In this document: positions 8,226 through 16,625 of the stretch, piece by piece
Layout: every line of letters begins with the position of its first letter
Numbering within the stretch: the first letter of the stretch is position 1
Position numbers and translations under genes: made by a program
Notes under the pieces: model-generated
Told to the model about the DNA's origin: nothing
The model's input: the letters and a program-made list of their open reading frames with translations, nothing else
The model's database searches: none
NCBI RefSeq assembly: GCF_016735675.1
Contig: NZ_JAERSG010000002.1
Span: forward strand, 310,001-374,000
Length of the DNA: 64,000 bases
Source of the DNA: Nocardioides baculatus
GTDB taxonomy: Bacteria; Actinomycetota; Actinomycetes; Propionibacteriales; Nocardioidaceae
Direction of reading: 5' to 3'

Positions 8226-9914
8226 ATGACCACATCGCCTGCACCTTCAGCCAGCCTGAGCGGGACCCCGGTCGTGCCGGGCGTCGCAGCAGGCCCCGTC
8301 CTCCACGTCCGCGGCGAGGTCTCGCCCGACGCGATCGCCCGCTTCGGCGACGGTGACTTCGCCGACGCCGACGCGGCCCTGGCGGCGTACGACGACGCGG
8401 TCGGCGCGGTCGCGGAGACGTTCGCCGCCAAGGCGGCCAACGCCCAGGGCGCGGCGGCCGAGGTGCTCACCGCCAGCGCCGGGCTCGCCCGCGACAAGGG
8501 CCTGCGCGGAGCGGTCAACAAGCTCCTCCAGGCCGGGCAGGGCCCCGTCGCCGCCGTGCAGGGGGCGGTGGAGCAGTTCGTCACGATCTTCACCAACATG
8601 GGCGGCCTGATGGCCGAGCGCGTCACCGACCTGCGCGACATCGAGCGCCGCGTCGTGGCCCACCTCGTGGGGGAGCCGGCGCCCGGCGTCCCGACGCCGA
8701 GCGAGCCGTCGATCCTGGTCGCCGAGGACCTCGCGCCCAGCGACACGTCCGGTCTCGACCCGACCCTGGTGACCGCCCTCGTCACCGAGCGCGGCGGCGC
8801 GACCAGCCACACCGCGATCATCGCGCGACAGCTCGGCATCCCCTGCGTCGTCGGCGCGGCCGGGATCATGGACCTCGCCACCGGCACCTTCGTCGTCGTC
8901 GATGGCGAGACCGGTGCGATCGAGCTCGGCGCCGATCCCGACGAGGCCCGCGGGCGCGTCGAGGAGAGCCGCCGCCTCCGCGAGGAGCTCGCCAGCTGGA
9001 CCGGCCCGGCGGCGACGCTCGACGGCCTGCCGCTCAAGCTGCTCGCCAACGTCGCCGACGGCGCGTCCGCCGAGTCCGCGGGCGTGGAGCCCGTGCAGGG
9101 CGTCGGCCTGTTCCGCACCGAGCTCTGCTTCCTCGACCGCAAGGAGGAGCCGAGCGTCGAGGAGCAGGCCGACATCTACAGCGCCGTGCTCGCGCCCTAC
9201 GCCGACGGGCGCTACGTCGTCGTCCGCACCCTCGACGCCGGCTCCGACAAGCCGATCGCCTTCGCCACCCACGAGGGCGAGGAGAACCCCGCGCTCGGCG
9301 TGCGCGGACTGCGGCTGAGCTTCGACAACCCCGGCCTGATGGAGCGCCAGCTCGACGGCATCGCCGCCGCGGCCGAGCGCACCGGCACCGAGACGTGGGT
9401 GATGGCGCCCATGGTCGCGACGGTCGCCGAGGCCACCGACTTCTCCGAGAAGGTCCGTGCCCGTGGGCTCAAGGCCGGCGTCATGGTCGAGATCCCCAGC
9501 GCCGCGCTGCTCGCGCACCGGATGCTCGAGGTCGTCGACTTCCTCTCGATCGGCACCAACGACCTCACCCAGTACGCCATGGCCGCCGACCGCATGGCGA
9601 CCGACCTCGCCCACCTCACCGACCCGTGGCAGCCGGCCGTGCTCCAGCTGATCGCGATCACCGCCCACGCCGGCACGGAGGCGGGCAAGCCCGTCGGGGT
9701 GTGTGGCGAGGCCGCGGCCGACCCGCTCCTGGCGACGGCGCTCATCGGCATGGGCATCACGTCGCTCTCGATGGCGGCGCGCGCCGTACGCCCCGTCGGC
9801 GCCCAGCTCAGCCGGGTCTCGCTGGAGACCTGCGAGGCGGCCGCCGAGGCCGCGCTCGGCGCCCCCGACCCGATGGCGGCCCGAGCCGCCGTGCGCGAGG
9901 TCCTCGGTCACTGA
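8226..9914 (+). CDS. ptsI: PTS enzyme I
   Basis: Enzyme I uses phosphoenolpyruvate to phosphorylate HPr, the first step of all PTS uptake. The histidine domain carries the active site ERGGATSHTAIIARQ with His195. The C-terminal PEP-binding barrel shows GVGLFRTELCFLDR, RTLDAGSDKP and the catalytic cysteine motif GVCGEAAADP. I start it at ATG 8226 (562 residues, usual length); an in-frame ATG at 8151 would add an unrelated hydrophobic stretch and cross the operator. It is followed 42 bases later by the dehydrogenase gene. Confidence 0.95.
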   Translation: MTTSPAPSASLSGTPVVPGVAAGPVLHVRGEVSPDAIARFGDGDFADADAALAAYDDAVGAVAETFAAKAANAQGAAAEVLTASAGLARDKGLRGAVNKLLQAGQGPVAAVQGAVEQFVTIFTNMGGLMAERVTDLRDIERRVVAHLVGEPAPGVPTPSEPSILVAEDLAPSDTSGLDPTLVTALVTERGGATSHTAIIARQLGIPCVVGAAGIMDLATGTFVVVDGETGAIELGADPDEARGRVEESRRLREELASWTGPAATLDGLPLKLLANVADGASAESAGVEPVQGVGLFRTELCFLDRKEEPSVEEQADIYSAVLAPYADGRYVVVRTLDAGSDKPIAFATHEGEENPALGVRGLRLSFDNPGLMERQLDGIAAAAERTGTETWVMAPMVATVAEATDFSEKVRARGLKAGVMVEIPSAALLAHRMLEVVDFLSIGTNDLTQYAMAADRMATDLAHLTDPWQPAVLQLIAITAHAGTEAGKPVGVCGEAAADPLLATALIGMGITSLSMAARAVRPVGAQLSRVSLETCEAAAEAALGAPDPMAARAAVREVLGH

Positions 9915-9956
9915 GGTCCGCCCCGACAGACCGTCCAGCTTCACATCGGAGGAACC

Positions 9957-11693
9957 ATGACATCTGCGTACGACCAGTACCGCGCCGCCGACCTCGAGGT
10001 GCCGGACCAGGCCTGGGCCTGGCTCCTGCACGGAGCGGGGGAGGACAACTTCGGCAAGGACAGCGCCCCCGAGCTGGTGCCGATCCCCAGGCCCGACGCC
10101 GACCACATGCTGGTGCGCATCGACAGCGTCGGCCTCTGCTTCTCCGACGTGAAGATCATGCGTCAGGGCGGCAGCCACCCCAAGCTCTACAACCGCGACC
10201 TGGCCAAGGACCCGACCCGGCTCGGGCACGAGGTGAGCCTCACCGTCATCGAGGTCGGGGAGAACCTGCAGGACCGCTACCACGCCGGCCAGCGCCTCGC
10301 CGTGCAGCCCGACATCTACCAGGACGGCACGAGCACGGCCTACGGCTACACCATCCCCGGCGGGCTGATCCAGTACCACCTGATGGGCGCGGAGATGCTC
10401 GAGACCGACGACGGGGCCTGCCTGCTGCCGCTGCCCGACTCGATGGGCTACGCCGAGGGCTCGACGCTGGAGCCGTGGGGCTGCGTGATGGCCGCCTACA
10501 CCCAGCGTCGCCGCCTCGAGCCCAAGGCCGGGGGCACGATGTGGATCGTCGGTCGGCCCGGTGACGAGCGGGACTACACCTTCTCTTCCGGACTCGACGC
10601 CCCCGCGACGATCGTGCTGACCGACGCGCCCGCGTCGGTGGCCGCGCTCGCGGAGGCCACGTCGGCCACCGTCGTCGTACGCGACGGGCTCGGCGTCGAC
10701 GACCACCAGGCGCTCGTGGACGAGCTGACCGACGGCGCGGGCTTCGACGACATCGTCATGCTCGACCCGCGCTCCGCGGTGACGGTGGGTGCCGTCGCCA
10801 CGCACATCGCCCGGCGCGGCACGCTCAACATGGTGGGGGAGACCGAGCTCGACGGCCTGGTGGACACCGACGTGGGCCGCCTGCACTACGACTACACCGC
10901 CTACATCGGTGGCCGCGGCCCGGACATCGCCGACTCCTACGGCGAGGCGCGCAACCGCTGCGACCTGCGTCAGCGCGGTACGACGGTGTTCGTCGGCGCC
11001 GGCGGACCGATGGGCCTGATGCACGTCCAGCGGGCCATCCAGCAGAGCGACGGTCCGGCCACGATCGTCGCGACGGAGGTGAGCGACGAGCGCCTCGCCA
11101 GCCTCGAGGAGCGCCTGGCCCACCTCGCCGAGAGCAACGGCTGCCGACTGGTCACCTTCAACTCCCAGACGTCGGAGGAGTCCCTCCACGACTTCGTCAT
11201 GGGGCTCACCGACGGCAAGGGCGCCGACGACGTCGTCGTCAGCGTCCCCATCGCCGGGGTGATGGCCGAGGCGGACACGGTGATGAACCCCGACGGGATG
11301 CTGGTCTTCTTCGCGGGTGTCCCCAACGGCACGCTGGCGCCGCTCAACCTCAGCGCGGTCTACCTCGCCAACGCGCAGTACACCGGGACCTCGGGCCTGA
11401 CCATCCACGACCAGCAGCAGGTGGTCGACCTCGCCACCAGCGGCGAGCTGTCCCCGGGCTCCATCGTGGGCGCGGTCGGCGGCATGACGGCGGCCAAGGA
11501 CGGGCTCCAGGCGCTGGTCGACGCGCGCTACTCCGGCAAGGTCCTGATCTTCCCGCAGATCCACGACCTCCCCCTGACGGGGCTCGACGAGCTGAAGGAG
11601 CGGCTGCCCGACGTCGCCGCGCTGCTCGGACCCGGCGACACGTGGAACGACGAGGCGGAGAAGGCCTTCTTCGAGAGCCAGCTGCGCGACTGA
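9957..11693 (+). CDS. Zinc dehydrogenase with an extra nucleotide-fold half, probable polyol-phosphate dehydrogenase
   Basis: This 578-residue protein belongs to the medium-chain dehydrogenase family but is about 200 residues longer than usual. The N-terminal GroES-like part keeps catalytic zinc ligands in GLCFSDV (Cys61), RLGHEVS (His91-Glu92) and LEPWG (Glu172), the pattern of sorbitol dehydrogenases. The four-cysteine structural zinc lobe is absent. Residues about 190-335 look like a degenerate nucleotide fold, and 340-490 a canonical one with GAGGPMG at 347-353. It lies between ptsI and the mannitol-type PTS genes, with no standard mannitol-1-phosphate dehydrogenase in view, so oxidation of the imported polyol phosphate is the likely role. 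That substrate is inferred from context alone. Confidence 0.75.
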   Translation: MTSAYDQYRAADLEVPDQAWAWLLHGAGEDNFGKDSAPELVPIPRPDADHMLVRIDSVGLCFSDVKIMRQGGSHPKLYNRDLAKDPTRLGHEVSLTVIEVGENLQDRYHAGQRLAVQPDIYQDGTSTAYGYTIPGGLIQYHLMGAEMLETDDGACLLPLPDSMGYAEGSTLEPWGCVMAAYTQRRRLEPKAGGTMWIVGRPGDERDYTFSSGLDAPATIVLTDAPASVAALAEATSATVVVRDGLGVDDHQALVDELTDGAGFDDIVMLDPRSAVTVGAVATHIARRGTLNMVGETELDGLVDTDVGRLHYDYTAYIGGRGPDIADSYGEARNRCDLRQRGTTVFVGAGGPMGLMHVQRAIQQSDGPATIVATEVSDERLASLEERLAHLAESNGCRLVTFNSQTSEESLHDFVMGLTDGKGADDVVVSVPIAGVMAEADTVMNPDGMLVFFAGVPNGTLAPLNLSAVYLANAQYTGTSGLTIHDQQQVVDLATSGELSPGSIVGAVGGMTAAKDGLQALVDARYSGKVLIFPQIHDLPLTGLDELKERLPDVAALLGPGDTWNDEAEKAFFESQLRD

Positions 11694-11705
11694 CGCCACG
11701 TGGTC

Positions 11706-11733
11706 GGCACAAAACCACAAGTTCGGGCACAAA
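11706..11733. promoter_or_regulatory. Paired direct repeat upstream of mtlA
   Basis: GGCACAAA occurs at 11706-11713 and 11726-11733, 20 bp apart. This is the same spacing as the candidate FruR operator but a different sequence. It is a plausible binding site for a DeoR-like or other dimeric regulator. Confidence 0.35.
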
Positions 11734-11788
11734 TCATGCCCGGATGCTTGGCAACACCCCCGTTCGTGTGGTGTGATCCCCTCATCAT

Positions 11789-11802
11789 GTGATGGGGGTC
11801 AC
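11789..11802. promoter_or_regulatory. Crp/GlxR-type site before mtlA
   Basis: GTGATGGGGGTCAC is a perfect GTGA-N6-TCAC dyad, the core of sites bound by actinobacterial cAMP receptor proteins. It ends about 13 bases before the GGAGG ribosome binding site of mtlA, so it is near or just after the transcription start. Confidence 0.45.
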
Positions 11803-11829
11803 CCCACGTTCAACTGGAGGACATCAAGC

Positions 11830-13371
11830 ATGGCGACCATTACTCCCCCCGCGTCCGGCTCCGGCGCGCGCGTACGCGTACAGAAGTTCGGCACGTTCCT
11901 CTCCAACATGGTGATGCCCAACATCGGCGCCTTCATCGCCTGGGGTTTCATCACCGCCCTCTTCATCGAGGTCGGCTGGCTCAACCTCGGCGGCAAGGGC
12001 AGCCTCGCGCCCGACAGCTGGGTCGCCGAGATCGGCGGCTGGGGCGACTTCGCCGACACCGGCGGCGGCCTCGTCGGCAAGATGATCACCTACCTGCTGC
12101 CGCTGCTCATCGCCTACACCGGCGGCCGGATGGTCTACAACGACACCGCCCGCGGCGGCGTGGTCGGCGCCATCGCCACCATGGGTGTCATCGCCGGCAC
12201 GTCGATCCCGATGTTCATGGGCGCGATGATTATGGGCCCGCTCGGCGGCTGGTCGATGAAGCACATCGACGCCATCTGGGACGGCAAGATCAAGCCCGGC
12301 TTCGAGATGCTGGTCAACAACTTCTCCGCCGGCATCTGGGGCTTCGTCCTGGCGACCTTCGGGTTCTTCGCGATGAGCCCGATCCTCACGTGGGTGGCCA
12401 ACGTCCTCGGCGACGGCGTGAAGGCCATCACCGACGCCGGCCTGCTCCCGCTGACCTCGATCCTCATCGAGCCCGCGAAGGTGCTGTTCCTCAACAACGC
12501 CATCAACCAGGGCGTGCTGACGCCACTCGGCACGGCGGACGTGCAGGAGAGCGGCAAGTCGATCCTGTTCCTGCTCGAGGCCAACCCCGCCGCCGGCGCC
12601 GGCCTGCTGCTCGCCTACATGTTCTTCGGCAAGGGCATGGCCAAGTCGTCGGCTCCCGGCGCGCTGATCATCCACTTCCTGGGCGGCATCCACGAGGTCT
12701 ACTTCCCCTACGTGCTGATGAAGCCCAAGCTGATCGTCGCGATGATCGCCGGTGGCGCCTCGCAGATCCTGATCAACGTGATCTTCGGCGTGGGCCTCCG
12801 TGCCCCGGCCGCACCCGGGTCGGTGTTCGCGGTCTACATCCAGACCAACTCCACCGTCATGGACTACGTCGGCGTCACGCTCTCGATCATCGGCGGCGCG
12901 GCAGCCAGCTTCACGGTGGCGGCGATCATCCTCAAGACCGACAAGACCGAGGAGGCCGAGGACGAGCTGGTCCACGCCACCCAGTCGATGGAGGCCATGA
13001 AGGGCAAGCAGTCCGTCGCCTCGTCGCTCGTGGCCGGCGGCACGGCCACGGCCACCGCCCCCGCCACCACCAAGGAGATCCGCAACATCGTCTTCGCCTG
13101 CGACGCCGGGATGGGTTCGTCGGCGATGGGCGCCTCGGTGCTCCGCAAGAAGATCCAGGCCGCCGGTCACCCCGAGGTGACCGTGGTCAACAAGGCGATT
13201 TCCAACCTGACGGACGACGTGGACCTGGTGGTCACCCACCAGGACCTCACCGACCGTGCCCGTGAGAAGACCCCGTCCGCCGTGCACGTCTCGGTCGACA
13301 ACTTCATGGGCAGCCCGAGGTACGACGAGATCGTCGAGCTGGTCGAGCAGAACAACTCGTCCACCTCCTGA
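11830..13371 (+). CDS. mtlA: PTS mannitol-type transporter, EIICB
   Basis: The 513-residue protein has the mannitol-family EIIC membrane domain (residues about 18-375, with FGTFLSNMVMPNIGAF and the HEVYFPYVL loop) and an EIIB domain with the active cysteine in FACDAGMGSS (Cys424). It lacks the fused EIIA found in enteric MtlA; that domain is the separate gene at 13527. The ATG has a good GGAGG site, and an in-frame upstream ATG at 11773 would overlap the regulatory region. Mannitol or a related hexitol is the expected substrate. Confidence 0.92.
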   Translation: MATITPPASGSGARVRVQKFGTFLSNMVMPNIGAFIAWGFITALFIEVGWLNLGGKGSLAPDSWVAEIGGWGDFADTGGGLVGKMITYLLPLLIAYTGGRMVYNDTARGGVVGAIATMGVIAGTSIPMFMGAMIMGPLGGWSMKHIDAIWDGKIKPGFEMLVNNFSAGIWGFVLATFGFFAMSPILTWVANVLGDGVKAITDAGLLPLTSILIEPAKVLFLNNAINQGVLTPLGTADVQESGKSILFLLEANPAAGAGLLLAYMFFGKGMAKSSAPGALIIHFLGGIHEVYFPYVLMKPKLIVAMIAGGASQILINVIFGVGLRAPAAPGSVFAVYIQTNSTVMDYVGVTLSIIGGAAASFTVAAIILKTDKTEEAEDELVHATQSMEAMKGKQSVASSLVAGGTATATAPATTKEIRNIVFACDAGMGSSAMGASVLRKKIQAAGHPEVTVVNKAISNLTDDVDLVVTHQDLTDRAREKTPSAVHVSVDNFMGSPRYDEIVELVEQNNSSTS

Positions 13372-13392
13372 AGGTCGGCCAGTCACCCCTGA

Positions 13393-13432
13393 GCCCGGCC
13401 CTCCGCGGTGCGGAGGGCCGGGCGCCGTCTTT
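13393..13432 (+). terminator. Intrinsic terminator between mtlA and mtlF
   Basis: A perfect 14-bp stem (13393-13406 with 13410-13423) has a 3-nt loop and is followed by a T-rich tail (TCTTT). Transcription of mtlA should mostly stop here. A 13-bp tandem duplication (CCACACCTTCGAG) follows at 13433-13458. Confidence 0.75.
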
Positions 13433-13526
13433 CCACACCTTCGAGCCACACCTTCGAGCCAGCCGGACCCGTCCACCCCTGTGGTCTGATGAGTCCGACC
13501 CCACCAGTGACAGAGAGAGGCACCAG

Positions 13527-13961
13527 ATGAGCGACGTACTGAGCCGGGAGTCCATCGTCCTCGGCGGTCAGGCCAGGGACAGGGACGCAGCCATCACCGA
13601 GGCCGGCCGTCTGCTGGTCGCCAGCGGCGCCGTCGACGATGCGTACGTCGACGCCATGCACGAGCGCGAGACCTCGGTCTCGACCTTCATGGGCAACGGC
13701 CTGGCGATCCCGCACGGCACCAACGAGGCCAAGGCCCTGATCCGCCAGACGGCCATCTCGTTCGTCCGCTACGACGAGCCCATCGACTGGAAGGGCAGCC
13801 CGGCGAAGTACGTCGTCGGCATCGCCGGTGCGGGCGACGACCACCTCACGGTGCTGCAGGCGCTCGCCGGTGCGTTCACCGACGACGACAGCATCGCCAG
13901 GCTGGACGCGGCACAGACCCCGGACGACGTCCTCGCCGTCCTCGGTGACGTCAGCACCTGA
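13527..13961 (+). CDS. mtlF: PTS mannitol-type EIIA
   Basis: This 144-residue EIIA passes phosphate from HPr to the EIIB domain of mtlA. The active histidine is in GLAIPHGTNEA (His63). GSPAKYVVGIAGAG and DDHLTVLQALA are typical of the mannitol/fructose EIIA fold. A strong GAGAGAGG ribosome binding site precedes the ATG. A terminator separates it from mtlA, so it probably has its own promoter in the 155-base gap, although I could not identify one securely. Confidence 0.92.
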   Translation: MSDVLSRESIVLGGQARDRDAAITEAGRLLVASGAVDDAYVDAMHERETSVSTFMGNGLAIPHGTNEAKALIRQTAISFVRYDEPIDWKGSPAKYVVGIAGAGDDHLTVLQALAGAFTDDDSIARLDAAQTPDDVLAVLGDVST

Positions 13962-13983
13962 GCACGCAGCCACCACGAGCACG

Positions 13984-14019
13984 CAGGAGCCCCCGCCAGC
14001 TGTCCGGCGGGGGCTCCTG
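13984..14019. terminator. Terminator between mtlF and the dioxygenase gene
   Basis: A perfect 14-bp GC-rich stem (13984-13997 with 14006-14019) has an 8-nt loop. It sits between convergent genes and could serve both. Confidence 0.75.
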
Positions 14020-14052
14020 TGCGTCCACGCAGGGCTTCGGCTGAGCAGGGCG

Positions 14053-14997
14053 TCAGCTGATCAGTGCGTCGAGGTTCGTGTAGTCGGACGAGTCGCCGAC
14101 GACGACCTCGCTGGTCCGGCCGTCGACCGACACCGGGACGTCGCCGGAGACGGTGATCCGGCGTACCTCGCGCGGCTCCTCCCCGAAGTCCGCGACGGCG
14201 TAGTGCTGGGTCGCCCGGTTGTCCCAGATCGCCACGTCGCCCTGCTGCCACGTCCATCGGATCGTGTTCTCGAGACGCGTCACCCGGTTCTGCAGCAGGT
14301 TGAAGAGCGTGCTCGACTCGCGCTGGTTGAAGCCGACGAGCTCCTTGACGAAGTGCCCGAGCAGCAGCGAGCGCTCGCCGGTCTCGGGATGCACGCGGAC
14401 GACCGGGTGCTTCGTCTCGTAGTGGGTGGACCGGAACTGCGCCCGGCGGCGGACCGCGACCTCGTCGTCGTGATGCTCGCTCTCGTCACGGTCGGCGTAG
14501 TCGTAGGCGTTGGTGTGCACGGCCCAGAGGCGGTCCACCAGGGCCTTGAGCGCCTCGGGCAGGCGCTCGTACGCGTCCACCGTGTTCGCCCAGACGGTGT
14601 TGCCGCCGTAGGGCGGGATGGTCACGCCGCGCAGGATGCTGAACGCCGGCACGCGGTCGACGAACGTGACGTCGGTGTGCCAGCTGTTGGCGGCCATGCC
14701 CTTGTTGGCGGTGAGGGTCCAGACCCGCTCGCTGCCGGTGTTGACGGTCGGGTGCGCGGTGGTGAGCGTGCCGAGCCGCTCCGCGAAGGCGATGTGCGCG
14801 TCGTCGTCGAGGTGGTCCTGTCCGCGGAAGAAGACGACCTTGTGCGCGAGGATCGCGGCACGGACCTGGGCCACCACCGCGTCGTCGAGATCGCCGGAGA
14901 GCCGTACGCCGTCGATGCGGGCGCCGATGCGCCCCCCGAGCCGGTGCGCCTCGAGGTCGGCGGACGTGTGGGCGTGCTGGTCGAGCTGGAGCGTCAT
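14053..14997 (-). CDS. TauD/TfdA-family Fe(II)/2-oxoglutarate dioxygenase
   Basis: The family hydroxylates small sulfonates, sulfates or aryloxy acids, releasing sulfite or similar, using iron and 2-oxoglutarate. Iron ligands are visible in NSWHTDVTF (His107, Asp109) and RATQHYAV (His265), and the oxoglutarate arginine in REVRRITV (Arg279 or 280). At 314 residues it is a little longer than TauD. An AGGGG site precedes the ATG. No sulfonate ABC transporter is adjacent, so the substrate cannot be told; alkylsulfatase-type activity is possible. Confidence 0.88.
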   Translation of the reverse strand: MTLQLDQHAHTSADLEAHRLGGRIGARIDGVRLSGDLDDAVVAQVRAAILAHKVVFFRGQDHLDDDAHIAFAERLGTLTTAHPTVNTGSERVWTLTANKGMAANSWHTDVTFVDRVPAFSILRGVTIPPYGGNTVWANTVDAYERLPEALKALVDRLWAVHTNAYDYADRDESEHHDDEVAVRRRAQFRSTHYETKHPVVRVHPETGERSLLLGHFVKELVGFNQRESSTLFNLLQNRVTRLENTIRWTWQQGDVAIWDNRATQHYAVADFGEEPREVRRITVSGDVPVSVDGRTSEVVVGDSSDYTNLDALIS

Positions 14998-15020
14998 GGG
15001 TTCCCCTGTTCGGTCTCGAT

Positions 15021-15041
15021 TGTCTATTCATTCGCTAGACA
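15021..15041. promoter_or_regulatory. Small inverted repeat upstream of the dioxygenase gene
   Basis: TGTCTA at 15021-15026 and TAGACA at 15036-15041 are perfect 6-bp arms separated by 9 bp. It lies 24 bases before the dioxygenase start and could be an operator. Confidence 0.35.
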
Positions 15042-15162
15042 TTGAACGCGCCGTGGGTGGTGGGACCAAGGTCCGACGTGCCGGGTTCGACCTGCCCTCC
15101 CGCGAGGCCCTGCCTTGCGACCCGACCGGGCCGGCGCGACACGCCGCCCGCACACGCGCGAT

Positions 15163-15193
15163 GCGCACTACTGCGGACTGCGTAGTAGTGTGC
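15163..15193. promoter_or_regulatory. Inverted repeat over the padR promoter, candidate autoregulatory operator
   Basis: The arms GCGCACTACTGCG (15163-15175) and CGTAGTAGTGTGC (15181-15193) are complementary at 11 of 13 positions around a 5-bp centre. The right arm contains the padR -10 box, so a bound repressor would block its own promoter, as known for PadR proteins. Confidence 0.6.
15186..15191 (+). promoter_or_regulatory. -10 box for a leaderless padR transcript
   Basis: TAGTGT ends 7 nt before the ATG at 15199, with no ribosome binding site between. It lies inside the right arm of the inverted repeat. Confidence 0.55.
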
Positions 15194-15198
15194 GGTCC

Positions 15199-15552
15199 AT
15201 GGATCAGACCCAGCTCCTCAAGGGAGTGCTCGACCTGGCGGTCCTCGCGGTCGTCCGGGGCGAGGACGGCTACGGCTACGACATCGTGCGGCGGCTCCGC
15301 GACGGCGGGCTCGCCGATGTCGGCGACGCCTCGGTCTACGGCACGCTCCGCCGGCTCTACGCCGCCGGCGCGCTGACGTCGTACGTCGTCCCGTCGGAGA
15401 GCGGACCGCACCGCAAGTACTACGGGATCACGCCGATCGGCCGCGACCAGCTGAAGCGGCAGCGCGACGACTGGCACACCTTCTCGACCACGCTCGACGG
15501 CCTGCTCGACGGGCCCGCACACTCCACCACTTCCCAGGGGGCCTCCGCATGA
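15199..15552 (+). CDS. PadR-family transcriptional regulator
   Basis: The 117-residue protein begins with the PadR pattern (LLKGVLDLAVLAVV, then YGYDIVRRL) and continues with DASVYGTLRRLYAAG and the wing HRKYYGITPIG. It is a short, single winged-helix repressor. Its ATGA overlap with the next gene shows a two-gene operon. PadR genes paired with HAAS membrane proteins are common in Gram-positive bacteria; the partner probably senses envelope state or modulates the regulator. The in-frame start at 15115 would lie upstream of the operator and is rejected. Confidence 0.9.
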   Translation: MDQTQLLKGVLDLAVLAVVRGEDGYGYDIVRRLRDGGLADVGDASVYGTLRRLYAAGALTSYVVPSESGPHRKYYGITPIGRDQLKRQRDDWHTFSTTLDGLLDGPAHSTTSQGASA

Positions 15553-16625
15553 ACACGACCGAGCTTCCGCTGCGCCCCGACGTGGCCGCGTTCGTCGCCC
15601 GCGTCCGCGAGTCGCTCGCCGACCTCTCCGACGAGGATCGGCTCGAGCTGACCGAGGGCCTCGAGGCCGACCTCACCGACCAGGTCGCCGAGCACGGCGG
15701 GACGGTGCTCGGTGACCCGGAGGCCTATGCCCGCGAGCTGCGGTCGGCCGCGGGGTTCGACCCGGTGCCGCGCAGGCGTCGGCTCCACGTCCCGACGGGC
15801 CGCTCCCTCGCCGAGCAGCTCGACATCGTGCGCCACCTCTGGGACGACCAGGTCGCGCGTCCGCGGATCGCGCCGGTCTGGACGGTGCTCGTCGCGCTCC
15901 GCCCGGCGTGGTGGCTGGTCCGCGCCTGGGTGGCCGCGGTCGCCGTCGCCCGCCTCGTGCCGGGGTGGTACCCCTACGGCTTCGTCTGGCTCCCCGGTGT
16001 CCACCAGGTGCTCGCCGTCGTCATCCTCGTGGTGTGCCTCGCGGGAAGCACGTGGGTCGGCCTCGGGCGGCTCTGGCCCGGGGGAGCCCGCGCCGTGACG
16101 CCCCGTGCGGTGCTGCTGGCGCTCAACGTCGTCGCGATCGTGGGGGTCCCCGTCATCAGTGGCCAGCTCGAGGCCCAGTCGTGGAGCCGCTACAGCCAGG
16201 GCTACAACGAGGCGCTGCGGGGGAGCGACGACGAGGGACTGGTCAGCCGCGGGCAGCAGGTCTGCAACATCGCGGCCTACGACGCCTCCGGACAGCCGCT
16301 GACCGGCGTCCAGCTCTTCGACCAGGCCGGTCGCCCCCTCGACGTCGCGTGCTACGGACAGGCCGGCCGGACGGTCCCGTGGGTGCTCGGCGACGTCAAC
16401 CGCTGGAACGTCTTCCCGCTCGGCGTCCGCGCCCGCCCTGCTCGTACGCCCGAGCGTCGCGCCGACCTCAGCGGCGCGTCGTTCCCCACGCCCGACCGCG
16501 CGACCACACCCGCCGTCACCAATCCGCTGGTGCCCGAGGTCGTCGAGCCCGCTCCGGAGTCGGACGCGCCGGAGGGCGACGCGAAGAAGCGCGACCGCCA
16601 GAGGGACGGCGTCAGGCAGGAGTGA
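15549..16625 (+). CDS. HAAS-domain membrane protein, PadR partner
   Basis: The first 70 residues resemble the HAAS signalling domain (VRESLADLSDEDRLELTEGL, then LGDPEAYARELR). Three or four hydrophobic segments follow between residues about 115 and 205, then an extracytoplasmic-looking region of about 150 residues ending in a charged tail (EGDAKKRDRQ). The gene is coupled to padR by a 4-bp overlap. Its 3' end overlaps the convergent oxidoreductase gene by 14 bp. The function of this pair is not known to me. Confidence 0.75.
   Translation: MNTTELPLRPDVAAFVARVRESLADLSDEDRLELTEGLEADLTDQVAEHGGTVLGDPEAYARELRSAAGFDPVPRRRRLHVPTGRSLAEQLDIVRHLWDDQVARPRIAPVWTVLVALRPAWWLVRAWVAAVAVARLVPGWYPYGFVWLPGVHQVLAVVILVVCLAGSTWVGLGRLWPGGARAVTPRAVLLALNVVAIVGVPVISGQLEAQSWSRYSQGYNEALRGSDDEGLVSRGQQVCNIAAYDASGQPLTGVQLFDQAGRPLDVACYGQAGRTVPWVLGDVNRWNVFPLGVRARPARTPERRADLSGASFPTPDRATTPAVTNPLVPEVVEPAPESDAPEGDAKKRDRQRDGVRQE

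Noticed and set aside
8247..11732. Minus-strand open frame of 1161 codons
   Set aside because: It runs opposite ptsI and the dehydrogenase, has no family motifs and is the expected GC-rich shadow of those genes.
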